Assembly: GCA_905235155.1 (NCBI GenBank)
Contig: CAJOKJ010000009.1
Location: forward strand, 1 to 64,000
Direction: 5' to 3'
Source: Candidatus Gastranaerophilales bacterium
GTDB lineage: Bacteria; Cyanobacteriota; Vampirovibrionia; Gastranaerophilales; Gastranaerophilaceae
DNA: 64,000 bases
Every line of letters begins with the position of its first letter. Position 1 is the stretch's first letter. The notes beneath the pieces are model-generated. The model was not told the DNA's origin. It made no database searches and saw only the letters and a program-made list of their open reading frames with translations. The position numbers and the translations under genes were made by a program. Positions 42,895-52,695 of the stretch are shown here, piece by piece.

Positions 42895-45345
42895 TTATAT
42901 CCAAATACGGTTTGTTTTAATTTGTTCGTCAACAAGAGGATTAAAACGTGATTTCAAAAGTTCTTTACGACCTTGCATACTCCTTGTATAGATTATATCC
43001 AAGTATCCGAAATATTGTTCTATGTATTTTGTGAATATTTTTACAGATTTTTTATTAACACCTATAAAATCAGGAACTGCTAAATATTTATTCTCGTGAC
43101 GTAATATATATCTTTGATTTTCAGGACTTGAATATAGTTCTTCAATAGTACTAATAAAAACTTCTCGTTCATAATTTGAACAATTTGTAATTGTTACATA
43201 AGGGGTATAATCTGAACTTGTAATATTTTTAATAATAATTTTGGATTTTTGAGTTTTGATTATATTTAAATCACATAAAGCAGTTAAAACCCCGTCAATT
43301 AAAACATTCGTATACTTTTGTTTCTGTTCTGTTTTATATTTCATAAAAAACGGTATTATAAAATTTTTAAAGCACCAATTTTCTTGATTTTTAACAAGCA
43401 GTACAGGCATTTTTGGCTTATCTGATTTAATAACATTATATACTTGTGAAACATAATTTTCCTCTGTAATAACGCTTTTTTCAAACACTTGTGACCACAT
43501 TTGTATCATTCGTTCTCTTTGCGTTGCTCTTGATGCAAAAACTTCATTTTTTTCTCTTATAGATGCACAAGGTATACCCAATCTGTCTAAACCGTTTTGA
43601 ATAGTATTATCAACAAAGCTTATCCCCTCAAAAGTTTTAAAGCGGTTGTATATTAAGTCCATATCACAATCATTATCATCATAACTTTTTTTAAGATAAT
43701 CGTTCTTAAATTCAGCAACAGAAACTAAATGCCAAATATTAGCTGTTTTATTCGAATTATTTTTATCAATACGTATTGCTCGACCTCTCATTTGATTTGA
43801 TGACATAAATGAACCTACAACACTGGCTATAATCAAGCAGTTTACGCACGGAGAATCCCAGCCTTCACCTAAAAGGGCCTGCGTACCAATTAAAACATTT
43901 ATATAACCTTGATAAAAAAGCTCTGTCATATCAGAAACAAGATTATAGTTACCCTTTGTGTCTATTTTTAAATAATTTTCTTGATATTCGCTATATATTA
44001 TATTTTCAGAATAATTTGAAATCTTTAAAAGACCTTCTTTTGCTGACTTTGGTATAACAACAAGAGTTCCCGATAAAATACCTGTATTATATTTTTGATT
44101 TTTCAATTTTTCAAACACAGATAAAACATTAATTCCGCCCAAATTTTCAGAGCTTATATAATCAAGCAAAACAACTTCTCTTAAACTGCTTTTTAAAGAA
44201 GAATACTCTATATTCGTTATATCTTCTATTGATTTAATTTTGCTTTTACTTCTTGAAAAAACCTTTTTTATACTTAATCTGTCAACAAGATTAACCCTTT
44301 TTGCAGATTCCAACAATTTACACTCTTTTAACTTTTCTTTTAATAACTCATATTTGTCAAAATACGGTTCAAAAGCACCTAAAATACCGTTTAGAAGTGT
44401 TTGTGCTGTTTCATAAGTCCAAAGCGGTATGTTTTCTCTATCAATACAAATAAAATTCATCAATGTTGAAGCTAAAATATCAAGTTCATCATGGAAAAAC
44501 AAATAAGATATTGCAGACAAAGTAAAATTTGTATCTTCATATATCAAATGACAGTTTTTTTCAAGATTATCAAACATTGGAGAAGTCTTTATCAGACTAT
44601 AAAATTTAGGGTCATTATTCAGATAATTAAAAAATAAAAGCCTGTTATTTTCAAAATCAGCCAATATTTTTTCATCATCTTCGTCAAGCTCCGAAAACCA
44701 AATTAAATCTTGATGAGGACATAAATCACCTTGTTTTACAAGTTCAGGGATAGAAATTTCCACATCAACAGGACCGCACAAATTATGGTAATTATTCCAT
44801 TCGTTTCTTGGCACATCGTAAGGAGGAGTTCCTGTTAGTGATACTGTTCTAAAATGTTTGTCATCAAGCATTTCACATATTGTTTTTATTGACTGATACC
44901 ATTCTGTTCTAAGATGGTGAGCCTCATCTAAAACAACTGTTTTCACATTGTTTTTCTTTAATTGTTCCACAAAAATATCAAGTGTTTCTTGATATTTACA
45001 AACGGAATGAAGTAACTGATACGTAATAACGGTTATTGGTTTAATATCTTTTACATCAAGGCTTATAAGGTTTTCATCATCCTTCTTTTTAAGAAAAGCA
45101 TCACAAATACGCTCTTTCCATTGATTTCTGATAGTAATAGTGGGAGCAATAATCAATGCCGGATAATAGAGCCTTGATATAACCTCAATACCTAAAGTAG
45201 TTTTACCTGCACCCGGTGCGGCAACTACATTTAATTTTTTATCATCCAGATAATTCTCCAGCTCTTGCAAAACTCTTGATTGATACTTTCTCCAAGAACC
45301 TTGAAATTCAAGAAAATCTAACTTTTCATAAACTTTTTCCGCCAT
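42895..45345 (-). CDS. Superfamily 2 DEAD/DEAH helicase-like protein
   Basis: The N-terminal motor domain has Walker A APGAGKTTLG (about 40-49), the DEAH box LDEAHHL and motif III SLTGTPP. The second motor domain has GEGWDSP and QMRGRAIR (motif VI). The arrangement resembles helicase subunits of restriction and repair systems (SSL2/Type III-like). The C-terminal 200 residues are unassigned. At 816 residues it appears complete. No nuclease, methylase or other defence partner is adjacent. The start lacks a ribosome site and TATACT lies seven bases upstream of it. Confidence 0.82.
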   Translation of the reverse strand: MAEKVYEKLDFLEFQGSWRKYQSRVLQELENYLDDKKLNVVAAPGAGKTTLGIEVISRLYYPALIIAPTITIRNQWKERICDAFLKKKDDENLISLDVKDIKPITVITYQLLHSVCKYQETLDIFVEQLKKNNVKTVVLDEAHHLRTEWYQSIKTICEMLDDKHFRTVSLTGTPPYDVPRNEWNNYHNLCGPVDVEISIPELVKQGDLCPHQDLIWFSELDEDDEKILADFENNRLLFFNYLNNDPKFYSLIKTSPMFDNLEKNCHLIYEDTNFTLSAISYLFFHDELDILASTLMNFICIDRENIPLWTYETAQTLLNGILGAFEPYFDKYELLKEKLKECKLLESAKRVNLVDRLSIKKVFSRSKSKIKSIEDITNIEYSSLKSSLREVVLLDYISSENLGGINVLSVFEKLKNQKYNTGILSGTLVVIPKSAKEGLLKISNYSENIIYSEYQENYLKIDTKGNYNLVSDMTELFYQGYINVLIGTQALLGEGWDSPCVNCLIIASVVGSFMSSNQMRGRAIRIDKNNSNKTANIWHLVSVAEFKNDYLKKSYDDNDCDMDLIYNRFKTFEGISFVDNTIQNGLDRLGIPCASIREKNEVFASRATQRERMIQMWSQVFEKSVITEENYVSQVYNVIKSDKPKMPVLLVKNQENWCFKNFIIPFFMKYKTEQKQKYTNVLIDGVLTALCDLNIIKTQKSKIIIKNITSSDYTPYVTITNCSNYEREVFISTIEELYSSPENQRYILRHENKYLAVPDFIGVNKKSVKIFTKYIEQYFGYLDIIYTRSMQGRKELLKSRFNPLVDEQIKTNRIWI

Positions 45346-45351
45346 TAATTT

Positions 45352-45400
45352 AAGTATATCACAGTTTGATATATAATTGATTAAAATTTTATAATATAAT
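45352..45400. promoter_or_regulatory. Divergent promoter region of helicase and YkgJ genes
   Basis: Minus strand: extended -10 TGATATACT ending about seven bases before the helicase ATG. Plus strand: overlapping TATAAT hexamers (45390-45400), the second ending six bases before the YkgJ-type ATG at 45407, with TTGATA at 45366-45371. No ribosome sites are present on either side. Confidence 0.5.
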
Positions 45401-45406
45401 CATGAA

Positions 45407-46024
45407 ATGACAGATATAAATAACGAACAACTTGAAAGATACCAAATTTATTTAAAACTAATTCACGAAAGAATGCTAAATAAGTATTTTGAAGAACAAT
45501 CTCCTTATTTATGCTGCAAAAAAGGTTGTGCTCACTGCTGTCAAAAAGGGCAATACCCTATGTCTGAAATAGAAGTCAAATTTATACTTTCAAAAATGGC
45601 TTCTCTTGAAAAATCACTTCAAGAAAATATTTTATACAACATACAAAGTGTTATAAAAGAAAAACAAACAAGCAAATTGCAGAGAGAAGATTTTTTCTAT
45701 CAATGTCCTTTTTTAATAAATAACAGTTGTAGTGTTTATGAGAACAGGGCATTAATTTGCCGTACACATGGTTTGATGTTTTTTATTGACGATAATACAG
45801 GCAATGAAAAATATAAAATTCCTTTCTGCGTTCATCTGGGCTTGAATTATGGTAATGTATATGACAAAAAGCAAAATACAATAACAGAAGAACTGGTCAA
45901 AAAAGTCGGTGCTAAATATCAAGCATACAACGTAAGTTTAAAAACACTTGCAAACAAAAAAATCACATCGGAATTGGGATTTGAATTTGGTAAATTTAAA
46001 CCGCTAATAGAGTGGTTTATGTAA
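45407..46024 (+). CDS. YkgJ-type cysteine-cluster protein
   Basis: The conserved cysteines CCKKGCAHCC near residue 33, then CPF, CSVY and CRTHG, mark the YkgJ/UPF0153 family, thought to bind zinc or iron. The biological role is unknown. The length (205) is normal. It is followed after 77 bases by the DXS-like gene, which has its own ribosome site. Confidence 0.8.
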   Translation: MTDINNEQLERYQIYLKLIHERMLNKYFEEQSPYLCCKKGCAHCCQKGQYPMSEIEVKFILSKMASLEKSLQENILYNIQSVIKEKQTSKLQREDFFYQCPFLINNSCSVYENRALICRTHGLMFFIDDNTGNEKYKIPFCVHLGLNYGNVYDKKQNTITEELVKKVGAKYQAYNVSLKTLANKKITSELGFEFGKFKPLIEWFM

Positions 46025-46101
46025 AATATTTTTAAAAAAATTCGCAAATGAATATAAGATTATATTAGAATAATATTGTAATGTACAAATAAGGAGGTAT
46101 T

Positions 46102-47839
46102 ATGTTGGCAGAAAAAATAAATTCAATACAAGATTTAAAAAATGCTTCAGTAACTGAAAGATGAAATTCGTGAATTAATTATAAAAAAAGTTAATACAAC
46201 AGGCGGACACATGGGTCCAAATTTAGGCTTTATAGAACCTACAATTGCATTGCACTATGTTTTTAATTCTCCTAATGATAAATTCGTTTTTGATGTTTCT
46301 CATCAATGCTACGCACATAAAATATTAACAGGAAGAAAAGAAGGATTTACAAATCCGGATTTATATGAAAAATATACAGGTTATACAGCACCTGAAGAAA
46401 GTGAACACGATTTATTTAAAGTCGGCCACACATCAACATCTGTAAGTCTGGCAACTGGCGTTGCTAAAGCAAGAGATTTAAAGGGCGAAAACTATAATGT
46501 TGTTGCAATTATTGGTGACGGTTCACTAAGTGGCGGTGAAGCTCTTGAAGGACTTGATAATGCTGCAATTTTGGGAAGTAATATTATTATTGTTGTAAAT
46601 GATAATGAAATGTCTATTGCTGAAAACTATGGCGGTTTATATGCTAATTTGTCTGAATTAAGAAAAACAAACGGCAAAGCGGAATGTAATTTCTTTAAAT
46701 CTTTAGGCTTCGATTATTTATATGTTGAAAACGGCAACAATATTGAAGATTTGATCAACGCTTTTAAACAAGTAAAAGACATAAATCATCCTGTTGTTGT
46801 TCATATTCATACATTAAAGGGTAAAGGTTTGGATGTTGCAGAACAAAACAAAGAAGCATTCCACTGGATTATGCCAGGAACTTTGGATAAAAAAGATGAT
46901 ACACATGTTGTTATGAGCGAAAGTTATACTTCTCTTACAAAAGATTTTATTTTTAATAAAGTAAAGGAAGATAGAACAACTTGTGTGATAAATGCTGCAA
47001 CTCCGGGTGTATTTGGTTTTAATGAATCATTTAGAAATTTGTTAGGCAAAAATTATGTTGACGTTGGTATTGCAGAAGAACATGCTGTCGCATTTTCATC
47101 AGCAATGGCAAAACAAGGGGCAAAACCTATATTTTGCGTAATGAGTTCGTTTATTCAAAGAACTTATGACCAGATGTCGCAAGATTTATGCTTAAATAAT
47201 TCACCTATTACAATGCTTGTTCATTGGGGAGGTTTGTCGAATGCAGATGCAACTCACCTTTGTTCTTTTGATATTCCATTGATAAGTAATATTCCAAATA
47301 TGGTATATCTTGCACCTACAACAAAAGAAGAATATCTCGCAATGTTAGAATATGCTCATAATCAAAACGAACACCCTGTTGCAATAAGAGTTCCTATGGG
47401 CGAAATCGTATCGACGGGCGAAAAAGATTTGACAGATTATTCTAAATTAAACAAATATGAGTTAAAAGAACAGGGTGAAACAGTTGCTTTGATAGGAGAA
47501 GGCAGATTTTACAATTTGGCACAAAAAGTTAAAAACGAGTTAAAAGAAAAACAAGGAATTAATGCAACGTTAATTAATCCAAAATTTTTAACAGGTATTG
47601 ATGAAGAAATACTTGAAAATTTAAAGCAAAATCATAAAATTGTTGTAACACTTGAAGACGGAATGTTAGACGGTGGATTTGGCGAAAAAGTTACAAGATT
47701 TTATGGTAATTCTGATATGAAAGTTTTAAATTTCGGTGGTAAAAAAGAATTTACCGACAGAATGCAAATGAATGAACTATACAAAAGATATAGGCTAACA
47801 AAAGAACAAATTACGGAAGATATTTTAAAATTAGTATAA
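46102..47839 (+). pseudogene. DXS-like thiamine diphosphate enzyme, frameshifted near the start
   Basis: The gene starts at an ATG with AAGGAGG (46091-46097) upstream, reads about 20 residues (ending NASVTER) and hits TGA. The rest continues in another frame from about 46161 (KDEIREL, then TTGGHMGPNLG). The body is typical of 1-deoxy-D-xylulose-5-phosphate synthase: DVSHQCYAHKILTGR, GDGSLSGGEALEGLDNA with the cofactor motif, and the central YDQMSQDLC. At about 560 residues it is shorter than canonical DXS (about 620). Family members have several more residues between SVT and the EIRE segment, so a small out-of-frame deletion is likely. It could be a mutation or an assembly error. It precedes two acetyltransferase genes. 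Confidence 0.75.
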
Positions 47840-47849
47840 AGGAAGAATT

Positions 47850-48614
47850 ATGACATTAGATTTAGACATTCTTGACAAAGTAAACGGACACGCAAACAAA
47901 ATTGTCTTTTATACAGAACAAAAAGAAATTGAAGAACTTACTGAAGATGAAATTGATTTGCTGGACAATTTTGATTTAATTGTAGAAGGCTCTCACAACA
48001 CTATAAAAGTTAAACTTAAAGACCGCAATGATATTGATTCTTTTTTAAGACGTGACGGCTTATTTATTTCAGTTTTAGGCAATAATAACAATGTGGATTT
48101 AGGTCTTATAGGATACAACGTAAATCCTCATTTGAATATTACGGGACTGCAAATATACATAGGTGGTGCTGCTGACGCTTTTATTAACCCTGATTTACCA
48201 AGATATGCAAGCAATTGTAATGTTTCAATCGGTGACGGAACAGTATTTTGCGGAACAAGAATTTATTTACAAGATGATAATTCAACTGTTACAGTAGGTA
48301 AAAATTGTATGTTCTCTTGGGGAATTGATGTTTGGTGCACAGATGTTCATACAATACTTGATATAGACGGAAATATTACAAATTATGGTAAATCAATTGA
48401 AATTCAAGATCACGTTTGGGTTGGAAAAGATTGCAAAATAGGCAAAAATACAAAAGTTTCTAAAGACAGCATTATCGGCTGGAATAGTGTAGTTACAAAG
48501 AAGTTTGATGAAACAAACGTGATTATTGCGGGTAACCCTGCCAAAATTGTTAAAACCGGTGTAAACTGGGATGCAAGAGATATTCAGAATTATAAAATAT
48601 ATAAAGGTTTATAG
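47850..48614 (+). CDS. Hexapeptide-repeat acetyltransferase
   Basis: The C-terminal half (about 115-245) is a left-handed beta-helix acyltransferase with CNVSIGDGTVFCG, a WCTDVHTI segment carrying the catalytic His, and the closing AGNPAKIVKTG. The N-terminal 110 residues contain further beta strands (VEGSHNTIKVK, GNNNNVDLG) and may be an extended coil. It lies ten bases after the DXS-like gene. A polysaccharide O-acetylation role is likely but the acceptor is unknown. Confidence 0.78.
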   Translation: MTLDLDILDKVNGHANKIVFYTEQKEIEELTEDEIDLLDNFDLIVEGSHNTIKVKLKDRNDIDSFLRRDGLFISVLGNNNNVDLGLIGYNVNPHLNITGLQIYIGGAADAFINPDLPRYASNCNVSIGDGTVFCGTRIYLQDDNSTVTVGKNCMFSWGIDVWCTDVHTILDIDGNITNYGKSIEIQDHVWVGKDCKIGKNTKVSKDSIIGWNSVVTKKFDETNVIIAGNPAKIVKTGVNWDARDIQNYKIYKGL

Positions 48615-48616
48615 TA

Positions 48617-49204
48617 ATGAATGAAAAAGAAAAAATGATTAACGGTTATTTGTATTATCCTGACAAAGACGAGGTCTTGTTTAATGACAGATTAAAAGTA
48701 AAAGATTTGTGTTTTAAATATAACAATCTTTTACCAAGCCAAACAGATGAAAGAAAAGAACTGTTAAAGAAAATTATTGGTAAAACTTCTGATAGATATT
48801 GGATAGAACAGCCTTTCAGATGTGATTACGGATACAATATAGAAATAGGATATAATTTTTATGCAAACCATAATCTTATTATCCTTGACTGTGCAAAAGT
48901 AACATTTGGGGATAATGTTTTTATTGCCCCAAATTGCAGTTTCTATACAGCATGTCATCCGCTTTATGTTGAAAAGCGTAATGAAGGACTTGAGTATGCA
49001 CTTCCTATAACTGTTGGTAACAATGTCTGGATAGGTGGAGGTGTTACAATTCTTGCAGGTGTTACAATTGGTGATAATTCTGTAATCGGAGCCGGAAGTG
49101 TTGTAACTAAGGATATTCCTGCAAATGTTGTAGCCGCTGGAAATCCTTGCAAGGTTATAAAAGAAATTACGAAAGATATAAAGGACAAGTATAAGGTGCT
49201 GTAA
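48617..49204 (+). CDS. Maltose/galactoside O-acetyltransferase-like enzyme
   Basis: A 195-residue member of the LacA/Maa family: N-terminal MINGYLYYPDKDE, the FRCDYGYNIEIGYNFYANHN segment, a catalytic His in TACHP and the closing AAGNPCKVIKEI. It transfers acetyl groups from acetyl-CoA to sugars. It is one of two adjacent beta-helix acetyltransferases, separated by two bases. Confidence 0.9.
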   Translation: MNEKEKMINGYLYYPDKDEVLFNDRLKVKDLCFKYNNLLPSQTDERKELLKKIIGKTSDRYWIEQPFRCDYGYNIEIGYNFYANHNLIILDCAKVTFGDNVFIAPNCSFYTACHPLYVEKRNEGLEYALPITVGNNVWIGGGVTILAGVTIGDNSVIGAGSVVTKDIPANVVAAGNPCKVIKEITKDIKDKYKVL

Positions 49205-49205
49205 T

Positions 49206-49439
49206 ATGTCTGAAATATTAAGTTTTTCCGAAGTCATAGAATTTAAAAAAGCTGTTAGCGAAAGATACGGGATTTACGTACATTTTCACGATGCTTGTGC
49301 AGGACAATATTTTTCATTTGACGAAACAAAAAACGGTGTTCAGCAATTTACAAAGGAATATTTTTCCGTAAAAAATCTCATACCTGTATTTGCAGATAAC
49401 GGTTTATCTTTTACGCTTGAAAGGATTGAATTATGCTAA
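49206..49439 (+). CDS. RDAC-family small protein
   Basis: A 77-residue protein with VHFHDACAGQYFSF, which resembles the RDAC family (VHLRDACGGQ motif), of unknown function and common in anaerobes. It starts one base after the acetyltransferase stop and overlaps tcdA by seven bases, so it is translated within this operon. Confidence 0.6.
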   Translation: MSEILSFSEVIEFKKAVSERYGIYVHFHDACAGQYFSFDETKNGVQQFTKEYFSVKNLIPVFADNGLSFTLERIELC

Positions 49440-50194
49440 ATGAATTTTCAAGAACAGAATTATTAATCGGTAAAGAAGGAATGGAAAAACTCGCAAATTC
49501 AAGAGTTGCAATCTTTGGTATTGGCGGTGTAGGCGGATATACGGTCGAAGCACTTGCAAGAAGCGGTGTCAGCCAACTTGATTTGATTGATGATGATAAA
49601 GTCTGTCTTACAAATATAAACAGGCAAATTATTGCAACACGTTCATCTGTGGGTAAATACAAAGTTGATGTTGCAAAAGAACGAATTTTAGATATAAATC
49701 CTAAAGCACAAGTAAACACATACAAGACGTTTTATACCCCTGAAAATGCGAATGAATTTGATTTTTCAAAATACGATTATGTTGTAGATGCAATTGATAC
49801 GGTAGTTGGAAAATTAGAAATTATTGAACGCTCAAAAAAAGCTAATGTTCCTGTAATTTCATCAATGGGTGCAGGCAATAAAATGCATCCTGAAAAGTTT
49901 GAAGTCGCAGATATATCAAAAACATCAGTTTGCCCATTGGCAAAAGTTATAAGACAACAGTTAAGAAAACGAAAAATTAAAAATGTTAAAGTTGTATATT
50001 CAAAAGAACTTCCGATAGAGCCAAAAGAAGATATGGCTATAAGTTGTCGTAACCACTGCATTTGCCCGCCCGGAACTGTTCATAAATGTACAAATCGCAG
50101 AGCAATACCAGGAAGTAATGCTTTTGTACCGTCAGTTGTCGGATTAATCATTGCCGGCGAAGTAATTAAGGACTTAATCGAATACAAAGATTGA
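49433..50194 (+). CDS. tcdA: tRNA threonylcarbamoyladenosine dehydratase
   Basis: TcdA (CsdL) cyclises the t6A modification of tRNA in an ATP-dependent step. The E1-like nucleotide-binding motif GIGGVGGYTVEALARSG (about 29-45) and the DDDKVCLTNINRQ segment are family hallmarks. KFEVADISKTSVCPLAKVIR and the CRNHCICPPG cysteines follow. The length of 253 is normal. It is the last gene of this plus-strand operon. Confidence 0.92.
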   Translation: MLNEFSRTELLIGKEGMEKLANSRVAIFGIGGVGGYTVEALARSGVSQLDLIDDDKVCLTNINRQIIATRSSVGKYKVDVAKERILDINPKAQVNTYKTFYTPENANEFDFSKYDYVVDAIDTVVGKLEIIERSKKANVPVISSMGAGNKMHPEKFEVADISKTSVCPLAKVIRQQLRKRKIKNVKVVYSKELPIEPKEDMAISCRNHCICPPGTVHKCTNRRAIPGSNAFVPSVVGLIIAGEVIKDLIEYKD

Positions 50195-50237
50195 TAATTG
50201 AAAAATTTGCCAGTATTTTGTTCATAAATTCATGTTG

Positions 50238-50882
50238 TTATTTTAATTTATAGCTTTTATCAATTCTTTCATAAATTTCATCAATAGGCACGGAACCGTC
50301 AAGAATTATTGTAAACCAATGCTTTTTGTTCATGTGATAACCTCTGAAATATTTTTTATTATCAACAAGTTTGTCTATTTCTTCGGCTGTGGCTCTTAAA
50401 TCTATAACTTCAACTTTTTCTTTACTTTCAAACCCTAATTTATCTTTGCCTACTGTTAATATTGCAAAATACCATTTTTTGTTATCTTTTCTGCGACAAA
50501 CCGCATTATCAGGGAATTTTTCCCACAAATATTCAACATCATCACCGTATTTTTCTTTTGCATACTTGATAACAAGTTTTGAATATTCATATTTAAAAAC
50601 ATCGTTCTCAAAGCAGTTTTCGGCAACAGATAATAAAACTTTTTCATATTCTTCTTTAACTTTACCGACAAAAGAACCTTGTACATACTCAACCAAATGT
50701 AAGGTATAAGACTCACCACTATCTTTTTCTACAAGTTCTGTTGAAATGCTATAATTTTTATCAATTTTTACTGTCAAAATAAATTCGCCATTCATAATTT
50801 CAGTTTTATAAATATTATCAACAAAACCAAAATCAGCCAATTTTTTTAAATTTACTTTTTTATTTTTGAAAATATCATTCAT
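50238..50882 (-). CDS. MmcQ/YjbR-family protein
   Basis: The C-terminal 115 residues match the MmcQ/YjbR fold: EKFPDNAVCRRKDNKKWYFAIL, then VEVIDLRATAEEID and GYHMNKKHWFTIILDG. The N-terminal 95 residues are a second domain, seen in longer members of the family. It is annotated as DNA-binding in some genomes, but without firm evidence. TAAAAT with an upstream TGT lies six bases before the ATG; there is no ribosome site. Confidence 0.85.
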   Translation of the reverse strand: MNDIFKNKKVNLKKLADFGFVDNIYKTEIMNGEFILTVKIDKNYSISTELVEKDSGESYTLHLVEYVQGSFVGKVKEEYEKVLLSVAENCFENDVFKYEYSKLVIKYAKEKYGDDVEYLWEKFPDNAVCRRKDNKKWYFAILTVGKDKLGFESKEKVEVIDLRATAEEIDKLVDNKKYFRGYHMNKKHWFTIILDGSVPIDEIYERIDKSYKLK

Positions 50883-50902
50883 ATAAATATTTTAACAAAA
50901 AA

Positions 50903-50933
50903 TAGGCGGTTTTGCTTAAAGCAAAACCGCCTA
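50903..50933 (-). terminator. Terminator of pckA
   Basis: TAGGCGGTTTTGCTT and AAGCAAAACCGCCTA form a 15-base stem, followed on the minus strand by a T-run. It lies just downstream of pckA. Confidence 0.88.
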
Positions 50934-50951
50934 TAAGTTTATTTAATGCAA

Positions 50952-52556
50952 TTAAGCGTTGCATTCACATTTTGATTTAGGACCTGCATTTACGATTTCA
51001 GCCGGCATGTTAGGGTATTTTGCTTTGAAGTTATCTTCAAACATTTTAGCTAACTTGTTAGCTTGTTCATCATAAGCAGATTTATCAGACCACATACCTC
51101 TTGCATCTAACATTTCATCAGGAACATTAGGACAAGTTGCAGGATAATCTACGTTAAATACGTCGTGGTGTTTAAATTCTACACTGTCAAAAGAACCGTT
51201 TAACGCTGCTGTAACCATTGCACGAGTGTAGCTTAATTTCATACGTTTAGCACCAGATGCAGCAGAACCGCCAGCCCAGCCTGTGTTTACCAAGTAAACT
51301 TTTGTACCGTATTGTTCTAATTTATCACCTAACATTTTTGCATAAACAGATGCATCCATTGGCATAAATGGTTCCCCGAATAATGTTGAGAATGTAGGTT
51401 GTGGTTCTGTAACTCCACGTTCAGTACCTGCTAATTTAGAAGTAAATCCTGTTACAAAGTGGTACATAGCTGCATTTTTATCAAGTCTGCTGATTGGAGG
51501 TAATACACCGAAAGCATCTGCTGTCAAGAATACAACAACTTTTGGAATACCGCCTTTACCAGGAATTTGAGCGTTATTAATGTAGTTTACAGGGTAACCT
51601 ACACGAGTGTTTTCTGTTAATGAACCGTCTGTATAATCAGGAGTTCTTGTTTCAGGGTCTACAATTACGTTTTCAACTAACGAACCAAATTTGATAGCAT
51701 TGTATATATCAGGTTCATTTTCTGCTGACAAGTTGATACATTTTGCGTAACAACCACCTTCAAAGTTGAATACACCATCAGGTGACCAACCGTGTTCATC
51801 ATCACCGATTAATTTACGAGCAGGGTCTGCTGACAAAGTTGTTTTACCTGTTCCTGATAAGCCAAAGAATACAGCAGTTTCTTGAGTTTCAGGATCCATA
51901 TTTGCTGAACAGTGCATTGGAAGTACATTTTTCTTTGTCATAATGTAATTCATTGTTGCAAATACTGATTTTTTAATTTCACCTGCATATTGAGAACCGC
52001 AAATTAAAATTAAGTGTGCTTCATAGTCAATAATAATTGCTGCTTCACTGTGAACACCATCAATTTCAGGGTCGCATTTGAAGCCGGGAGCACATAAAAT
52101 TGTGTAATCAGGTTCACCATAATTTGCTAATTCTTCTGCTGTTGGTCTGATTAATAATTGATGAATAAACATATTTTGGCTTGCTAATTCGTTTATAACT
52201 CTAAATTTTTGAGTATAAGTTTTGTCAGCACCTGCATATCCGTCAAATATAAATACTTCTCTGCCTTGTAAGTATGCTGCTACTTTACCTCTTAAAGCAT
52301 CAAATTTTTCTCTGCTTATTGGTCTGTTGACTTTGCCCCAAGCAATTTCATCGTGTACACCTTCTGTATCAACGATAAATTTGTCTTGTGGTGAACGACC
52401 TGTATATTTTCCTGTTGTAACAAGTAATGCACCTGTATCCGTTAATTTACCTTCACCTCTGCGTAATGCTGCTTCTGTTAATAGAGCAGGTGATAAGTTG
52501 CGATAAACTGCTTTTGGTTCTATAATACCTAATTTTTCAATACCGTAAGTTTCCAT
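50952..52556 (-). CDS. pckA: ATP-dependent phosphoenolpyruvate carboxykinase
   Basis: PckA interconverts oxaloacetate plus ATP and PEP plus CO2 plus ADP. In gut anaerobes it often runs toward oxaloacetate to feed succinate formation. The kinase-1a loop GLSGTGKTTLSAD, GDDEHGW and the substrate-binding TGKYTGRSPQDKFIV near the N-terminus are intact. The length of 534 is standard. AGGAGG lies seven bases before the ATG. It is a single-gene unit with its own promoter and terminator. Confidence 0.97.
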   Translation of the reverse strand: METYGIEKLGIIEPKAVYRNLSPALLTEAALRRGEGKLTDTGALLVTTGKYTGRSPQDKFIVDTEGVHDEIAWGKVNRPISREKFDALRGKVAAYLQGREVFIFDGYAGADKTYTQKFRVINELASQNMFIHQLLIRPTAEELANYGEPDYTILCAPGFKCDPEIDGVHSEAAIIIDYEAHLILICGSQYAGEIKKSVFATMNYIMTKKNVLPMHCSANMDPETQETAVFFGLSGTGKTTLSADPARKLIGDDEHGWSPDGVFNFEGGCYAKCINLSAENEPDIYNAIKFGSLVENVIVDPETRTPDYTDGSLTENTRVGYPVNYINNAQIPGKGGIPKVVVFLTADAFGVLPPISRLDKNAAMYHFVTGFTSKLAGTERGVTEPQPTFSTLFGEPFMPMDASVYAKMLGDKLEQYGTKVYLVNTGWAGGSAASGAKRMKLSYTRAMVTAALNGSFDSVEFKHHDVFNVDYPATCPNVPDEMLDARGMWSDKSAYDEQANKLAKMFEDNFKAKYPNMPAEIVNAGPKSKCECNA

Positions 52557-52598
52557 TATTTAGCCTCCTTTATGCTTGGAATACTCTTTTATGCTTAT

Positions 52599-52627
52599 AT
52601 TTTACAATAATAGTAATTAAATTGCAA
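52599..52627 (-). promoter_or_regulatory. pckA promoter
   Basis: On the minus strand: TTGCAA, 17-base spacer, TAAAAT. A leader of about 35 bases with a strong ribosome site follows. Confidence 0.65.
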
Positions 52628-52660
52628 TAATCTTGTGTATAATTAACACTTATTTTCCTG

Positions 52661-52689
52661 TTGACACAAGTTATTGTCTGTTTTAGCAT
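52661..52689 (+). promoter_or_regulatory. Promoter of the mechanosensitive channel gene
   Basis: TTGACA (52661-52666), 17-base spacer, TAGCAT (52684-52689). The -10 ends six bases before the ATG at 52696, so the predicted mRNA begins with the start codon. Confidence 0.7.
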
Positions 52690-52695
52690 GTGAAT

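Noticed and set aside
42895-46024. Defence island
   Set aside because: Apart from the SF2 helicase and a distant WYL regulator there are no nuclease, methylase, abortive infection or toxin-antitoxin genes that would support it.
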